From assembly GCA_902778255.1 (NCBI GenBank), contig CACYXD010000007.1, positions 1 to 64,000 of the forward strand: DNA of 64,000 bases, written 5' to 3'. The notes under the pieces were generated by a model. That model saw only the letters and a list, made by a program, of their open reading frames with translations. It searched no databases and was not told where the DNA came from. Shown here in pieces: positions 42,055-52,006 of the stretch (position 1 is the first letter of the stretch; every line of letters starts with the position of its first letter). A program made the translations under genes and the position numbers. Source of the stretch: an uncultured Prevotellaceae bacterium. Its GTDB lineage: Bacteria > Bacteroidota > Bacteroidia > Bacteroidales > Bacteroidaceae.

Positions 42055-42142
42055 AAACGCCATGCGAAACAGGCTAAAACGCAAGGTGAAACAGGCTAAA
42101 ACGCAACGTAAAGAAGCCTATAACGCAAGGTGAAACAGGCTA
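42055..42142. repeat. Four 22-bp tandem units
   Basis: Units start at 42055, 42077, 42099 and 42121; consensus AAACGCAAGGTGAAACAGGCTA. They follow the DUF4248-like end directly, as the related array at 1552-1639 follows the intact DUF4248 gene. Confidence 0.85.
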
Positions 42143-42185
42143 AAACGAGAAATCAAGAGTTTGCTGCTAGTTGTAAACAGTAAAA

Positions 42186-42221
42186 AATAAAAGCATCCGA
42201 AAGAATCCGAATGCTTTTATT
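42186..42221 (-). terminator. Terminator of the nuo operon
   Basis: AATAAAAGCAT and ATGCTTTTATT form a perfect 11-bp stem around a 14-nt loop. On the minus strand it is followed by T-rich sequence (TTTTTTA). It lies 20 nt after the nuoN stop codon. Confidence 0.85.
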
Positions 42222-42241
42222 TCATTGACAACTATTAGTTC

Positions 42242-43681
42242 TTACATAACAGCGGCCTTGTCGATCCACTCGTAGATGCATGAGCAGATGCCGAAGAGCA
42301 GGATGCCCACGGTGCAGATGGCAAGGCTCCAGTTGATAGCGGCGCCATTCTTAAAGGTGGGCAGAGGATTCTCCTCCTTGGTGATATACATAGCCTTCAC
42401 GATGAGCAGGTAGTAGTAAAGTGACACTACCGTGTTGATCAGGGCGATGAACACTACGAAGTAGGGCCAGAAGGGGGCACTCTCGTGACCGCCTACGGCT
42501 GCCATGAACACGAAGAACTTAGAGAACATACCTGCAAACGGGGGAATGCCTGCCAAAGAGAAGAGGGCGAGCGTCATTAAGAGAGCCAGCTTCGGGTTGG
42601 TCTGATAGAGTCCGTTGTAAGCATTCATCTGAGTCTTTCCACCATTGTTCTCCTCGACAGTACTAATCACAGTAAAGACAGCCATGTTGGCTGCTACATA
42701 GACCAGCACGTAGAAAGTGAGGGCAGTCAGACTGGCAGCACTGTTGCCAACCACAGCAAGCATGATATAACCGGCCTGAGAGATAGAAGAGAAGGCCATG
42801 AAGCGCTTCAGCTCCGACTGACGGATAGCCATGAGGTTACCCACGGTGATGGTGAGCATGATGACAATCCAGAGCAGTGGCTCCCAGTATTCTACGAGGC
42901 GTCCGAAGACGTGCATCAGGATGATGGCCAGCGTCAGCGTGGCAGCACCCTTGGACACAACACTCAGATAACCGGTAACAGGCGTAGGAGCACCCTCATA
43001 GGTGTCAGCTGTCCAGAAGTGGAAGGGCACCAGAGAGATCTTGAAGCCCAGACCGCTGAAGAAGAACACCAGACCGGCGATGGTCAGAGGGGTGAGCTGA
43101 ATCTGAGCGGCCATATCATCGAAGTAGAGCGTACCCACAGCACCATAGAGGAACGAGATACCATAGAGCATCACACCGCTTGAGAAGGTGGCGGTGAGGA
43201 TGTACTTGGCAGCAGCCTCGGCCGACTTCTGCTTGTAGCGGTCGAAAGCCACGAGGCAGGCCATAGGCACGGATGCCATCTCGAGTCCGAGGAAGAACAT
43301 GAGGAAATGTCCGCTGGACATCATCATATACATACCCAGGAGTGTGGAAAGTACCAGGATGTAGAACTCGCCAGAGATCTGGCTGGCATTGTTCTTGAGC
43401 CACGACTGCGACATCACCACGACGATGAACGTACCCAGGGTGAGCACGGTCTTCATCACATTAACAATGGCAGACGACACATACAGACCACCAAAGGCTA
43501 CGGCAGGCTCGGCCATGAAGCAGGGCACCAGCTGACAGAGCAGCAGAGCGCCAGTGAGGATGCTCAGCACGTAGGTCTTGCGGGGACTCTTGCTCAATGC
43601 GAAGTCTGCACAGAAAACTATTATCAAGGCCAACATCAATGTTGCCTCGGGAATCATATTCAAAAATTGACTGTAATCCAT
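42242..43681 (-). CDS. nuoN: NADH-quinone oxidoreductase subunit N
   Basis: 479 residues from ATG 43681; a 9-codon extension upstream overlaps the nuoM end and is not family-like. About 14 membrane segments of the Mrp antiporter-like type; the HFWTADTYEGAPTPVTGYLS loop with its conserved Glu/Asp is the NuoN signature, and the mid-membrane lysines expected for proton translocation are present in the segments. Last gene of the minus-strand Complex I operon; the terminator is 20 nt on. Confidence 0.95.
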   Translation of the reverse strand: MDYSQFLNMIPEATLMLALIIVFCADFALSKSPRKTYVLSILTGALLLCQLVPCFMAEPAVAFGGLYVSSAIVNVMKTVLTLGTFIVVVMSQSWLKNNASQISGEFYILVLSTLLGMYMMMSSGHFLMFFLGLEMASVPMACLVAFDRYKQKSAEAAAKYILTATFSSGVMLYGISFLYGAVGTLYFDDMAAQIQLTPLTIAGLVFFFSGLGFKISLVPFHFWTADTYEGAPTPVTGYLSVVSKGAATLTLAIILMHVFGRLVEYWEPLLWIVIMLTITVGNLMAIRQSELKRFMAFSSISQAGYIMLAVVGNSAASLTALTFYVLVYVAANMAVFTVISTVEENNGGKTQMNAYNGLYQTNPKLALLMTLALFSLAGIPPFAGMFSKFFVFMAAVGGHESAPFWPYFVVFIALINTVVSLYYYLLIVKAMYITKEENPLPTFKNGAAINWSLAICTVGILLFGICSCIYEWIDKAAVM

Positions 43682-43694
43682 TTCTTTTCCTCCT

Positions 43695-45203
43695 TTACAT
43701 GACTCCAATTGAACTTAAGATATTTCCTACTGAGGGCGAAATCATATCGCTGAAGAAGAAGGGAGCGCAACCCAGACCAGCCACACAGAAGATGAGGCAG
43801 CACACAGCAACCTGCTCGTCCCATGTAGCATCGGTGAGTTCCAGGAAGTGCTTGTTCTCCACCTCGCCATACAGGATTTTTCCGACTACTCGCAGGATAT
43901 AGACTGCCGTCACCACAATAGATGTACATGCGATGATGGTAGCCACCATGCGGAACGATGATGAGGGATCGCCAGCTAACTCGTGGGCTCCGAATGAACC
44001 AACGAAGATAGTCATCTCAGCAATGAAGCCTGAGAAGCCGGGAAGTCCCAGGTTAGCCAGACCAGCGATGACATAGCCCACAGCCAGGAAAGGCATAATC
44101 TTCATCAGTCCTGCCAACTCGCGGATGTCGCGGGTGTGGGTACGTCCGTAGATCATACCGATGAGGGCGAAGAAGAGGGCGGTCATCAAACCGTGAGACA
44201 ACATCTGCAGGATAGCACCTGTGCAGGCCGTCTGCTGCATCATGAGCAGGGCGAAGAGCACCAAGCCACAGTGGGATACTGAAGAATAGGCGTTGATGTA
44301 CTTCAGGTCGGTCTGTACGCAAGCGCTCAGGGCACCATAGACCACAGAGATAGTGGTCAGAATCAGGAAGATCCAAGAGAGGTTCTGAGCAGCATCGGGC
44401 AGCAGATACATAGCCAGACGGAAACAGCCGTAGCCTCCGAGCTTCATCAACACACCAGCGTGGAGCATAGATACTGCTGTGGGCGCAGAAGCGTGACCGT
44501 CGGGAGACCATGTGTGGAAGGGGAACAGAGCACCCAGCACACCGAATCCGATGAAGATGAAGGGGAAGAAAGCGTTCTGAACAGCCTCGGGGATGTTGTG
44601 CATAGCAGCAATCTCGTTGACGTTCATCGTGGTAGCACCACTGAAGTAATAGATGCCCAGCACGCCGAGAATCAGCAGGGCCGAACCACCCATCAGCATC
44701 AGGGTGAGCTTCATGGCAGAATACTCCTTGCGACCACTACCCCATACACCAATCAGCAGGTACATAGGAATCAGAGCCACCTCGTAGAACATGAACATGG
44801 TGAACATGTCGGTGCAGATGAAGAAGCCGAACACACCCGTAGAAAGGAGGGTGAACCAAAGGAAATACTCCTTGGTGAGGGGCTTCAGCTGCCAAGAGGC
44901 GAAGGTACCAGTGAACACGATGATGCTCGACAGGAGCAGCATCACGACAGAGATGCCGTCGACACCCACGCTGTACGCAATATTCAGAGGCTTGAACCAA
45001 GGCGTAGAAGCTACGAGCAGCATCTCTGCATCGTTGCCTGCATTACGCTCGCTCACGAAATAATAGCAAAGCCAGATAGACAGTACCAGCAAACATGAAG
45101 AGCCGGCCACCATCACGCCACGCACCTGGTTGAGGTTGCGGGCTATCCACAATCCCAGAAGCATCAGGGCGGGAATCAAAACGAATAAACTAAGTATATT
45201 CAT
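43695..45203 (-). CDS. nuoM: NADH-quinone oxidoreductase subunit M
   Basis: 502 residues, about 14 membrane segments. Conserved antiporter-like loop FPFHTWSPDGHASAPTAVSMLHAGVLMKLGGYG and the TVYGALSACVQTDLKY segment. One of three proton-pumping subunits of the membrane arm. It starts 6 nt after the nuoL stop. Confidence 0.96.
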   Translation of the reverse strand: MNILSLFVLIPALMLLGLWIARNLNQVRGVMVAGSSCLLVLSIWLCYYFVSERNAGNDAEMLLVASTPWFKPLNIAYSVGVDGISVVMLLLSSIIVFTGTFASWQLKPLTKEYFLWFTLLSTGVFGFFICTDMFTMFMFYEVALIPMYLLIGVWGSGRKEYSAMKLTLMLMGGSALLILGVLGIYYFSGATTMNVNEIAAMHNIPEAVQNAFFPFIFIGFGVLGALFPFHTWSPDGHASAPTAVSMLHAGVLMKLGGYGCFRLAMYLLPDAAQNLSWIFLILTTISVVYGALSACVQTDLKYINAYSSVSHCGLVLFALLMMQQTACTGAILQMLSHGLMTALFFALIGMIYGRTHTRDIRELAGLMKIMPFLAVGYVIAGLANLGLPGFSGFIAEMTIFVGSFGAHELAGDPSSSFRMVATIIACTSIVVTAVYILRVVGKILYGEVENKHFLELTDATWDEQVAVCCLIFCVAGLGCAPFFFSDMISPSVGNILSSIGVM

Positions 45204-45209
45204 AACTCT

Positions 45210-47198
45210 TTAGATGCATAAAAGGATTAATGTTAATGCGACGGTGCCAGTGAGGAACCATACGGCATACTTACGCACATCGCCACTCTGCCAAGCACGC
45301 AGACTCTCGCCGCCCTCGTTGGCACCCCAAGCCATGAAGTTGAACGTACCGTCAACAACGTGGCGGTCGAACCAGGCAATAGGTGTAGAAACGCAGCGGA
45401 AGATGATGCGGTGGGTCACATACTGCCAGATCTCGTCCTGATAGAAACGCTTGTAGGCTGCGCGATGCAGCTTGGGGAACGTCTTGTACAGGCGGTCGGC
45501 AATAGGCTGACTCTCACCTTTGTAGATAAAGGTGGCCAGGCAGATGCTCAGGATAGCAATGACCGTAGAGGTGGCTGCAATCTGAGTGTCGAAGTGAATG
45601 GTATAGTCAGTACCAGCAGCTGAAACGAAGCTACCAAACGAACCGCCCCAATCCAAGAAGCCGCCAAGAGTAGAATAAACGCCCACGCCCACAGTAATCA
45701 CACAAAGCACAATCAGAGGAATGGTCATCGTCAGAGGAGCCTCGTGAGGTGTATGATGCTCGTGAGCCTCCTTATTCTCTGTACCCCAGAAGATGCCGTA
45801 GTACAGACGGAACATATAGAACGCGGTCATAGCGGCAATACCTGTCATAATCCAACCCACCACAGGGCTGTAGGCCATACAAGCGGTGATAATCTCATCC
45901 TTTGAGCTGAAGCCCGAGAAGAAAGGAATACCGGCAATAGCCAGACAAGAGATGAGGAAGGTGATATGAGTCACAGGCATATACTTACGCAAGCCACCCA
46001 TCAGCGCCATCTCGTTGCTGTGAACGGCGTGGATGATACAACCTGCACCCAGGAAGAGGCAAGCCTTGAACATAGCGTGGGTGAAGAGGTGGAACATACC
46101 AGCCATATAACCCAGCTGTGCGTGGTTGTCCATCAAGGCACCATGATGACCAGGCAGAGAAACACCCAATGCCACCATCATGAAGGCAATCTGAGAAATG
46201 GTAGAGAAGGCAAGCACACGCTTGATGTCGCTCTGGGCGCAAGCCACTGCAGCAGCATAGAAAGCGGTGATGACACCCACCCAAACCACGATGCTCATAG
46301 CCTGAGGAGCATACTCAATCCAGAGGGGGAACATACGTGCAATCTGGAACACACCAGCTACCACCATCGTAGCAGCGTGGATCAGAGCAGATACAGGTGT
46401 AGGACCCTCCATGGCATCGGGCAGCCAGATGTGCAGGGGGAACATAGCACTCTTACCGGCACCACCAATGAACATCAGCGTCAGAGCTGTAGGCAGAATG
46501 AAACCACCAGCAGCAAGGGCCTTGTCCATATGGCCAGGCATGAATTGCTCAGCTCCAGGAGCATACTGGATGTTCTCGATGAATGAGAAGCTGAACGAGT
46601 CGGTGAAGTAGCCGAAGGTCAGAATACCAATCAGGAAGAACATATCGGCAAAGCGGGTCACGATGAATGCCTTCTTAGAAGCTGCAATAGCGGGCTTCAA
46701 AGGATAGTAGAAGCCGATGAGCAGGTAAGAAGAAACACCCACCAACTCCCAGAACATATACATCTGGAAGATGTTGGTAGCCAACACAAGACCCAGCATA
46801 GACATGGTGAAGAGGCTCAGGAAAGCGTAGTAACGCTGGAAGCCCTTCTCACCGTGCATATAGCCGAATGAGTAGATGTGAACCATCAACGACACCGTTG
46901 AGATGACAATGAGCATCATCACTGAGATAGGATCCAAGAGGACACCCATATCGAAGTTGAGATTACCCAGAGGCAACCAAGTGAAGTTGTAGGGTACGAT
47001 AGTCTGATAAACACCCTCTACGCGGTCGGCCGTGAAATATTCAAAGGCCGTCCAGTAAGAGAGAATCGTAACCAATGACAGCGAGCAAGTGCCGATGAGT
47101 CCGGCAGTCTTGTGCTGCATCTTCATACCAGCCAGTCCTAACACGATGAAGGACAGCAGCGGCAGAAGGAGAATTAAAAATGATAATTCGTAAACCAT
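45210..47198 (-). CDS. nuoL: NADH-quinone oxidoreductase subunit L
   Basis: 662 residues. Antiporter-like core with HIWLPDAMEGPTPVSALIHAATMVVAG, then the extra C-terminal segment and lateral helix of NuoL (residues about 490-600). Distal proton-pumping subunit. The long periplasmic/cytoplasmic loop with KEAHEHHTPHEAPL is a His-rich variable spot. Starts 9 nt after nuoK. Confidence 0.96.
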   Translation of the reverse strand: MVYELSFLILLLPLLSFIVLGLAGMKMQHKTAGLIGTCSLSLVTILSYWTAFEYFTADRVEGVYQTIVPYNFTWLPLGNLNFDMGVLLDPISVMMLIVISTVSLMVHIYSFGYMHGEKGFQRYYAFLSLFTMSMLGLVLATNIFQMYMFWELVGVSSYLLIGFYYPLKPAIAASKKAFIVTRFADMFFLIGILTFGYFTDSFSFSFIENIQYAPGAEQFMPGHMDKALAAGGFILPTALTLMFIGGAGKSAMFPLHIWLPDAMEGPTPVSALIHAATMVVAGVFQIARMFPLWIEYAPQAMSIVVWVGVITAFYAAAVACAQSDIKRVLAFSTISQIAFMMVALGVSLPGHHGALMDNHAQLGYMAGMFHLFTHAMFKACLFLGAGCIIHAVHSNEMALMGGLRKYMPVTHITFLISCLAIAGIPFFSGFSSKDEIITACMAYSPVVGWIMTGIAAMTAFYMFRLYYGIFWGTENKEAHEHHTPHEAPLTMTIPLIVLCVITVGVGVYSTLGGFLDWGGSFGSFVSAAGTDYTIHFDTQIAATSTVIAILSICLATFIYKGESQPIADRLYKTFPKLHRAAYKRFYQDEIWQYVTHRIIFRCVSTPIAWFDRHVVDGTFNFMAWGANEGGESLRAWQSGDVRKYAVWFLTGTVALTLILLCI

Positions 47199-47207
47199 AA
47201 CGTCGTT

Positions 47208-47516
47208 TTATCCTTTCATGTTAGTAATAGCGTCCACACTGTCACTCTTGAAGTTGCGGAACACATTAATAATAATCGCGATAGCCACAGCACTCTCGGC
47301 TGCACTTACACCAATCGAGAAGAGCGTCATGAAGAAACCCTCGAGCTCGCCAGGGAAGAGCAGACGATTGAACGCTGCGAAGTTGATATCAACGGCATTC
47401 AGTACCAGCTCAATAGAGATGAGCATGGCAATGAGGTTGCGACGGGTGACGAAACCATAGACGCCGATGAAGAACAAGAGTGCTGAAAGCACGAAATAAC
47501 ATTCTACAGGTACCAT
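47208..47516 (-). CDS. nuoK: NADH-quinone oxidoreductase subunit K
   Basis: 102 residues with three membrane segments; LIAMLISIELVLNAVDINF holds the conserved membrane Glu of NuoK, and the second Glu is in SAAESAVAIAI. Part of the central membrane arm of Complex I. Spacing 3 nt from nuoJ. Confidence 0.95.
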   Translation of the reverse strand: MVPVECYFVLSALLFFIGVYGFVTRRNLIAMLISIELVLNAVDINFAAFNRLLFPGELEGFFMTLFSIGVSAAESAVAIAIIINVFRNFKSDSVDAITNMKG

Positions 47517-47519
47517 AGC

Positions 47520-48029
47520 TTAATCCTCCTTTTTACGTGATACAACCAAACCGCCGATGATACATGCCAGCAGGAATACTGAGATGAACTCGAACGGCAA
47601 TACATACTGATACTTTTCGCTACCCAGCAGAGCTGTTCCAATCTGATCCATAGGAAGCTCGTCGGTAGTAGCGGCGCTGATGAACTTGTTCTTCAGGAAC
47701 ACCACAGTAACCGTAGCCAGACCGACAACAGAGAGGAGCAAGCCCTGAAGCATACGTGAGCACTTGATATGCTCTACCATACCTTGCAGGGTGTGCTTGC
47801 TTACCAACTGGATGGCAAATACATAGATCATCGTTACGCCACCAGCGTAAACGGCAATCTGTGCTGCACCCAGGTAGGTGTAGTCGAGCAGGAAGTAAAG
47901 ACCTGCTACGCCAAAGAGCACGAACAACATGAAGGTTGCGGCTCTCATGATTCGCTTCGTTGTCACACACAACAGGGCAGAACCCAGGATAACAACAGCG
48001 AGAATAGAAAATACTACTAAACTAGCCAT
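47520..48029 (-). CDS. nuoJ: NADH-quinone oxidoreductase subunit J
   Basis: 169 residues, five membrane segments. LDYTYLGAAQIAVYAGGVTMIYVFAIQLV is the NuoJ core that kinks in the E-channel. Spacing 9 nt from nuoI. Confidence 0.93.
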   Translation of the reverse strand: MASLVVFSILAVVILGSALLCVTTKRIMRAATFMLFVLFGVAGLYFLLDYTYLGAAQIAVYAGGVTMIYVFAIQLVSKHTLQGMVEHIKCSRMLQGLLLSVVGLATVTVVFLKNKFISAATTDELPMDQIGTALLGSEKYQYVLPFEFISVFLLACIIGGLVVSRKKED

Positions 48030-48038
48030 AGTGCGGTT

Positions 48039-48584
48039 TTACTTCTTTTTAGTGTTAAACTTACCGACCTGCCAATCAGCGCCACCCTCCAGAAGGTTGG
48101 GCAGAGAACCGCCCTCGTAAACCTCCTTGTCGAGGTGAAGCACCAGAGAGTCACGGCTGAACGTGGCATTCTCGAAGTCGTTGGTAAACTCAATAGCGTC
48201 GAAGTTGCAGGCGTTAGTACAGAGCTGGCAGAACATACAGTCGCCCAGGTCGTACTGATAATCGTCGAGCACCTTCTTTTTCTTGCCCGTCTCAGGATCT
48301 TCCTCCATGTGGGCAGTAATCTTGATAGTGCCGTTGGGGCAAGCCTTCTCACACAGGGTACAAGCCGTGCACTTATAAGCGCCATCTTCGTTGCGCTTAA
48401 AGACCAGACGTCCGCGATGACGCTTTGACACGTGGAGCGTGGTCTTACGGTTCTCAGGGTACTGCTCAGTACATTTGTTGGTCCAGTAGTCCTTGACATA
48501 TTCCTGCAAGGTTACTTTCATACCGGTGGCCAACGTTTTGATGCCGTGCCCTATTTCTCCGAAATATGATTTGTTATCTTCCAT
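48039..48584 (-). CDS. nuoI: NADH-quinone oxidoreductase subunit I
   Basis: 181 residues, an 8Fe-ferredoxin type subunit. Two 4Fe-4S motifs: Cys72-75-78-82 (CTACTLCEKACP) and Cys116-119-122-126 (CMFCQLCTNAC). It would carry electrons in the peripheral arm. In a complex without NuoEFG it may face an external donor, for instance ferredoxin; that is inference. Starts 11 nt after nuoH. Confidence 0.96.
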   Translation of the reverse strand: MEDNKSYFGEIGHGIKTLATGMKVTLQEYVKDYWTNKCTEQYPENRKTTLHVSKRHRGRLVFKRNEDGAYKCTACTLCEKACPNGTIKITAHMEEDPETGKKKKVLDDYQYDLGDCMFCQLCTNACNFDAIEFTNDFENATFSRDSLVLHLDKEVYEGGSLPNLLEGGADWQVGKFNTKKK

Positions 48585-48595
48585 TTTGCTATACC

Positions 48596-49693
48596 TTATT
48601 TAATATAAAGTCCGAAAGCCACGACAACTGTCATCAGCACCAGGTTGAGGAGTGCCAGCGGCATGAGGTACTTCCACTCCAGCTTCAGGATCTGGTCGAT
48701 ACGCAGACGGGGGAAGGTCCACTTAATCCACATGAGCAGCCATACCAGCAGGAAGGCCTTGCCCATGAACCATACGATACCAGGGATATACTGCATCACC
48801 TCGTCGAAGGCCTCGACACCAATCTGAATAGGTGCCCATCCGCCCAGGAATACGGTAGCAGCAATACCGGCAATGATAAAGAGATTGAGGAACTCAGCCA
48901 GATAGAAGAAGCCGAAGCCCATACCAGAATACTCGGTGTGGTGACCAGCTGTCAACTCACTCTCAGCCTCGGCCATATCGAAGGGGCCGCGGTTGGCCTC
49001 AGCGTTACCTGCTACGAGGAACACGAGGAAAGCGATGATAGCGGGCACATGACCCTGTACGATGAGCCATCCCCAAGGACCGGCCTGACTCTCTACGATA
49101 CCGCTCACCTGCATGGTGCCAGTCAGGATGACGGCAGTAATCAGGCAGAGGCAGAGAGACATCTCGTAAGAAATCATCTGCACAGCAGCACGCATAGCTG
49201 ATACAACAGAATACTTGTTGTTAGAACCCCAACCAGCCAGGAAGATACCTACCACGCCAATAGAAGAGATGGCGGTGAGCAGGAACACGCCTACGTTGAA
49301 GTCGAGGATGTGAGCACCACGGTTCCAGGGCAGGAAGGCGAAAGCGCCAACAGAGCCGATGATAACCAGGAAGGGAGCTACGATGTAAAGCAGCTTGTCG
49401 GCCTTGTCAACGAAGAAGATCTCCTTGATAAGCATCTTCAGCACGTCGGCCATGACTTGCAACAAGCCCCAGAAACCTACACGCTCCGGACCGATACGGC
49501 ACTGGAAGTAGGCGCAGACCTTACGCTCCATGAAAATCAGAATCATAGCAATGACAGAATAAGCGCCCAGGATGACGGAGCCAACCAGCACGCACTCTAT
49601 CAGAATTGCCAGGAAATCGCCCAGACCCAGCGTCTGCGTAAGCAGTTCGTGAAACCAGGTGGTTACTTGTGAAAAATCAAATATATGTTCCAT
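48596..49693 (-). CDS. nuoH: NADH-quinone oxidoreductase subunit H
   Basis: 365 residues from ATG 49693; a 14-codon upstream extension overlaps nuoCD and is not family-like. About eight membrane segments. ERKVCAYFQCRIGPERVGFWGLLQ and PFDMAEAESELTAGHHTEYSGMGFGFFYLAEF are the Q-site loops of NuoH. It forms part of the quinone cavity. nuoCD ends 1 nt before it. Confidence 0.96.
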   Translation of the reverse strand: MEHIFDFSQVTTWFHELLTQTLGLGDFLAILIECVLVGSVILGAYSVIAMILIFMERKVCAYFQCRIGPERVGFWGLLQVMADVLKMLIKEIFFVDKADKLLYIVAPFLVIIGSVGAFAFLPWNRGAHILDFNVGVFLLTAISSIGVVGIFLAGWGSNNKYSVVSAMRAAVQMISYEMSLCLCLITAVILTGTMQVSGIVESQAGPWGWLIVQGHVPAIIAFLVFLVAGNAEANRGPFDMAEAESELTAGHHTEYSGMGFGFFYLAEFLNLFIIAGIAATVFLGGWAPIQIGVEAFDEVMQYIPGIVWFMGKAFLLVWLLMWIKWTFPRLRIDQILKLEWKYLMPLALLNLVLMTVVVAFGLYIK

Positions 49694-49694
49694 A

Positions 49695-51305
49695 TTATCT
49701 GTCAATATCGGGTATAACAATATCGATAGCGGCACCTGTGGTCACCAGGTCGGCAATCTTCTGTCCGCGCAGCATCGGGTCGAGTGCACCAACGAGTGAG
49801 AGACCCATAGGACGCATCTTCATACGATAAGGACTCTTATCGCCCTTAGAGTCGAGGTAAACGCCAAACTCACCAGCAGCACCCTCTACAGAGAAGTACC
49901 ACTGTCCCTCTGGTACCTTGATGATAGGCTTCTGCTTCACGTAGAAGTCGCCCTCAGGAATGTTGTCGATGAGCTGCTCAATAATGTTCAAGCTCTGGTA
50001 CATCTCGTTGATGTGAACGAGGTAACGGCCCATAGAGTCGCATGTATCGAAGGTCACCTGCTCGAAGTTCACCTTGTCATACATATCGTATGGGTGGTTC
50101 TTACGAACGTCGTTCTTCCAACCAGAAGCACGTCCGGCAGGACCTGTCACACCATAGTTGATACAGTCTTCAAGCGACATAGGACCAACGTTCTCCAGAC
50201 GGTTGTGGGCGATGATATTGTCACCAAACACATCCATATACTCCTTAATCATAGGACGCAGGTACTTGCAGAGATCCTTCACGTTCTTCACGAAGTTAGG
50301 ATCGATATCGTCCTGCAGACCACCGATGCGGTAGTAGTTCTGAATCAGGCGTCCACCAGTTGTCTCCTCCATCACGTTCAGCACGTGCTCACGGTCGCGC
50401 ATACCATAGAGGAATGCGGTGAGAGCACCCAGGTCCTGAGCACAGCAAGAGGTGAACAGCAAGTGGCTGTCCAGACGCTGAAGCTCGTCCATGATAGTGC
50501 GGATGTAGTGAATACGGTCGGTCAGCTCTACCTCCATTGCTTCCTCGATAACGCCTACCAGCGCATGACGCTGCTGCATAGCGCAGAGGTAGTTCAGACG
50601 GTCGGTCAGAGCCAATGTCTGAGGATAAGTCATCGACTCCCACATCTTCTCGATACCACGGTGGATATAGCCAAGATGCGGATATACGCGCTTCACAGTC
50701 TCACCGTTGAGCACCGTCTGCAGACGGAGCACACCGTGAGTTGACGGGTGCTGCGGACCAATGTTGATCACGTAGTCATCAGAGGTGAAGAGCTTGTTCT
50801 GCTTTGTCTGCAGGTCACCATTCTTGTCGATGAAATACTCCAGGCCGTAGTCAGGCTCATTGTCATCCTCCAGCGTATATTCATCGGTAGCCACAAAATC
50901 CTTGCGCAGGGGATAGCCCTTGAAATCATTACGCAGGAACAGACGGCGCATGTCGGGATGGCCCAGGAATACGATTCCGAGGAAATCAAACACCTCACGT
51001 TCCAGCAGGTCGGCACCTTTCCAGATGTTGACTACTGATGGGAGGTAGTGAGTCATCTGTCCGTCGGTATCTCCAGTACCGTTTGATGCCATACCGTCGC
51101 CACAAACCTTTGTGCGGGCCAGCATCTTCACGCTGCAACGCTCGTGGTTCTCAGTATTCTCAAGGATATACACACAACCTAAGCCTTCTTCACCAAAGTC
51201 CTCACCTACGATAGTCACCAGGAAGTCGAAGTGCTTCTTGTCCTTCAAGTCCTGCATCTCCTGTGCGAACTTGTCAAAGTCAAATACAAGATGATTTAGT
51301 TTCAT
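49695..51305 (-). CDS. nuoCD: NADH-quinone oxidoreductase fused subunits C and D
   Basis: 536 residues. C part about 1-150 (EREVFDFLGIVFLGHPDMRRLFL), D part from about 175 (INIGPQHPSTHGVLRLQ, with the quinone-contact His in GPQHPSTHG at 183-191). The last third carries the NuoD core (GLQDDIDPNFV, GPAGRASGWKND). A fused CD is typical for Bacteroidetes and some Proteobacteria. The ATG overlaps the nuoB stop by ATGA. A Gly/Asn-rich loop at about 65-83 in the C part is a local insertion. Confidence 0.95.
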   Translation of the reverse strand: MKLNHLVFDFDKFAQEMQDLKDKKHFDFLVTIVGEDFGEEGLGCVYILENTENHERCSVKMLARTKVCGDGMASNGTGDTDGQMTHYLPSVVNIWKGADLLEREVFDFLGIVFLGHPDMRRLFLRNDFKGYPLRKDFVATDEYTLEDDNEPDYGLEYFIDKNGDLQTKQNKLFTSDDYVINIGPQHPSTHGVLRLQTVLNGETVKRVYPHLGYIHRGIEKMWESMTYPQTLALTDRLNYLCAMQQRHALVGVIEEAMEVELTDRIHYIRTIMDELQRLDSHLLFTSCCAQDLGALTAFLYGMRDREHVLNVMEETTGGRLIQNYYRIGGLQDDIDPNFVKNVKDLCKYLRPMIKEYMDVFGDNIIAHNRLENVGPMSLEDCINYGVTGPAGRASGWKNDVRKNHPYDMYDKVNFEQVTFDTCDSMGRYLVHINEMYQSLNIIEQLIDNIPEGDFYVKQKPIIKVPEGQWYFSVEGAAGEFGVYLDSKGDKSPYRMKMRPMGLSLVGALDPMLRGQKIADLVTTGAAIDIVIPDIDR

Positions 51306-52006
51306 GCCTGCTCCTCCTGTTCTTTTTTAAGTGATTCAGTAAACTCTGCAGGTACTTCAGTCACCACGATGGGCTTCTTGCCACCGCGTCCGTAGGTCAG
51401 TTCCTCATTAGAAACGCCCAGAGCGGCCTCTTCCTTGGTCTGCTTATGGTTAGCACCACCAAAGAATTTTTCGATTTTCACCTTACGCTGCAACTGCATC
51501 ATACCATAGAGGATTGCCTCTGGACGGGGAGGGCAACCAGGGATGAACACATCCACAGGAACGATTTCCTCGATACCCTTCACGACGTGATAGCTCTGCT
51601 TGAAAGGACCACCGCTGATAGCGCAGCCACCTACTGCCACCACGTACTTAGGCTCAGCCATCTCGTCGTACAGGCGCTTCAAGGCAGGAGCCATCTTGTG
51701 GGTGATTGTACCAGCACACATAATCAGGTCGGCCTGACGGGGGGAGTTACGTGTTACCTCGAAGCCGAAGCGCGAGAAGTCATAACGCGAACAACCGCAA
51801 GCCATGAACTCGATACCGCAGCAAGATGTAGCAAACGTAAGAGACCACAGAGAGTTAGAACGTCCCCAGTTAATCAAGGAATCCAGATTACCTGTCACTA
51901 CGTTGACACCACCCTCATGGAGCTCGTCAACAATCTTTTCCAACGACTCATTGTCCTTGAACTCGTCGTAGGGCAAAGCCTTGATTTTCGGTTTTCTTAC
52001 TTCCAT
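51302..52006 (-). CDS. nuoB: NADH-quinone oxidoreductase subunit B
   Basis: 234 residues from ATG 52006; the open frame extends 73 codons upstream into nuoA but that part is antiparallel to a real gene and lacks similarity. Ligands of the N2 cluster are Cys62, Cys63, Cys128 and Cys158 (ATSCCGIEFMA; VGGCAISG; PGCPPRPE). It passes electrons to quinone. C-terminal 40 residues are charged and variable. It overlaps the nuoA end by 10 nt. Confidence 0.96.
   Translation of the reverse strand: MEVRKPKIKALPYDEFKDNESLEKIVDELHEGGVNVVTGNLDSLINWGRSNSLWSLTFATSCCGIEFMACGCSRYDFSRFGFEVTRNSPRQADLIMCAGTITHKMAPALKRLYDEMAEPKYVVAVGGCAISGGPFKQSYHVVKGIEEIVPVDVFIPGCPPRPEAILYGMMQLQRKVKIEKFFGGANHKQTKEEAALGVSNEELTYGRGGKKPIVVTEVPAEFTESLKKEQEEQA

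Noticed and set aside
42055-42142. CRISPR array
   Set aside because: Units are 22 bp and directly adjacent, with no spacers; no cas genes.
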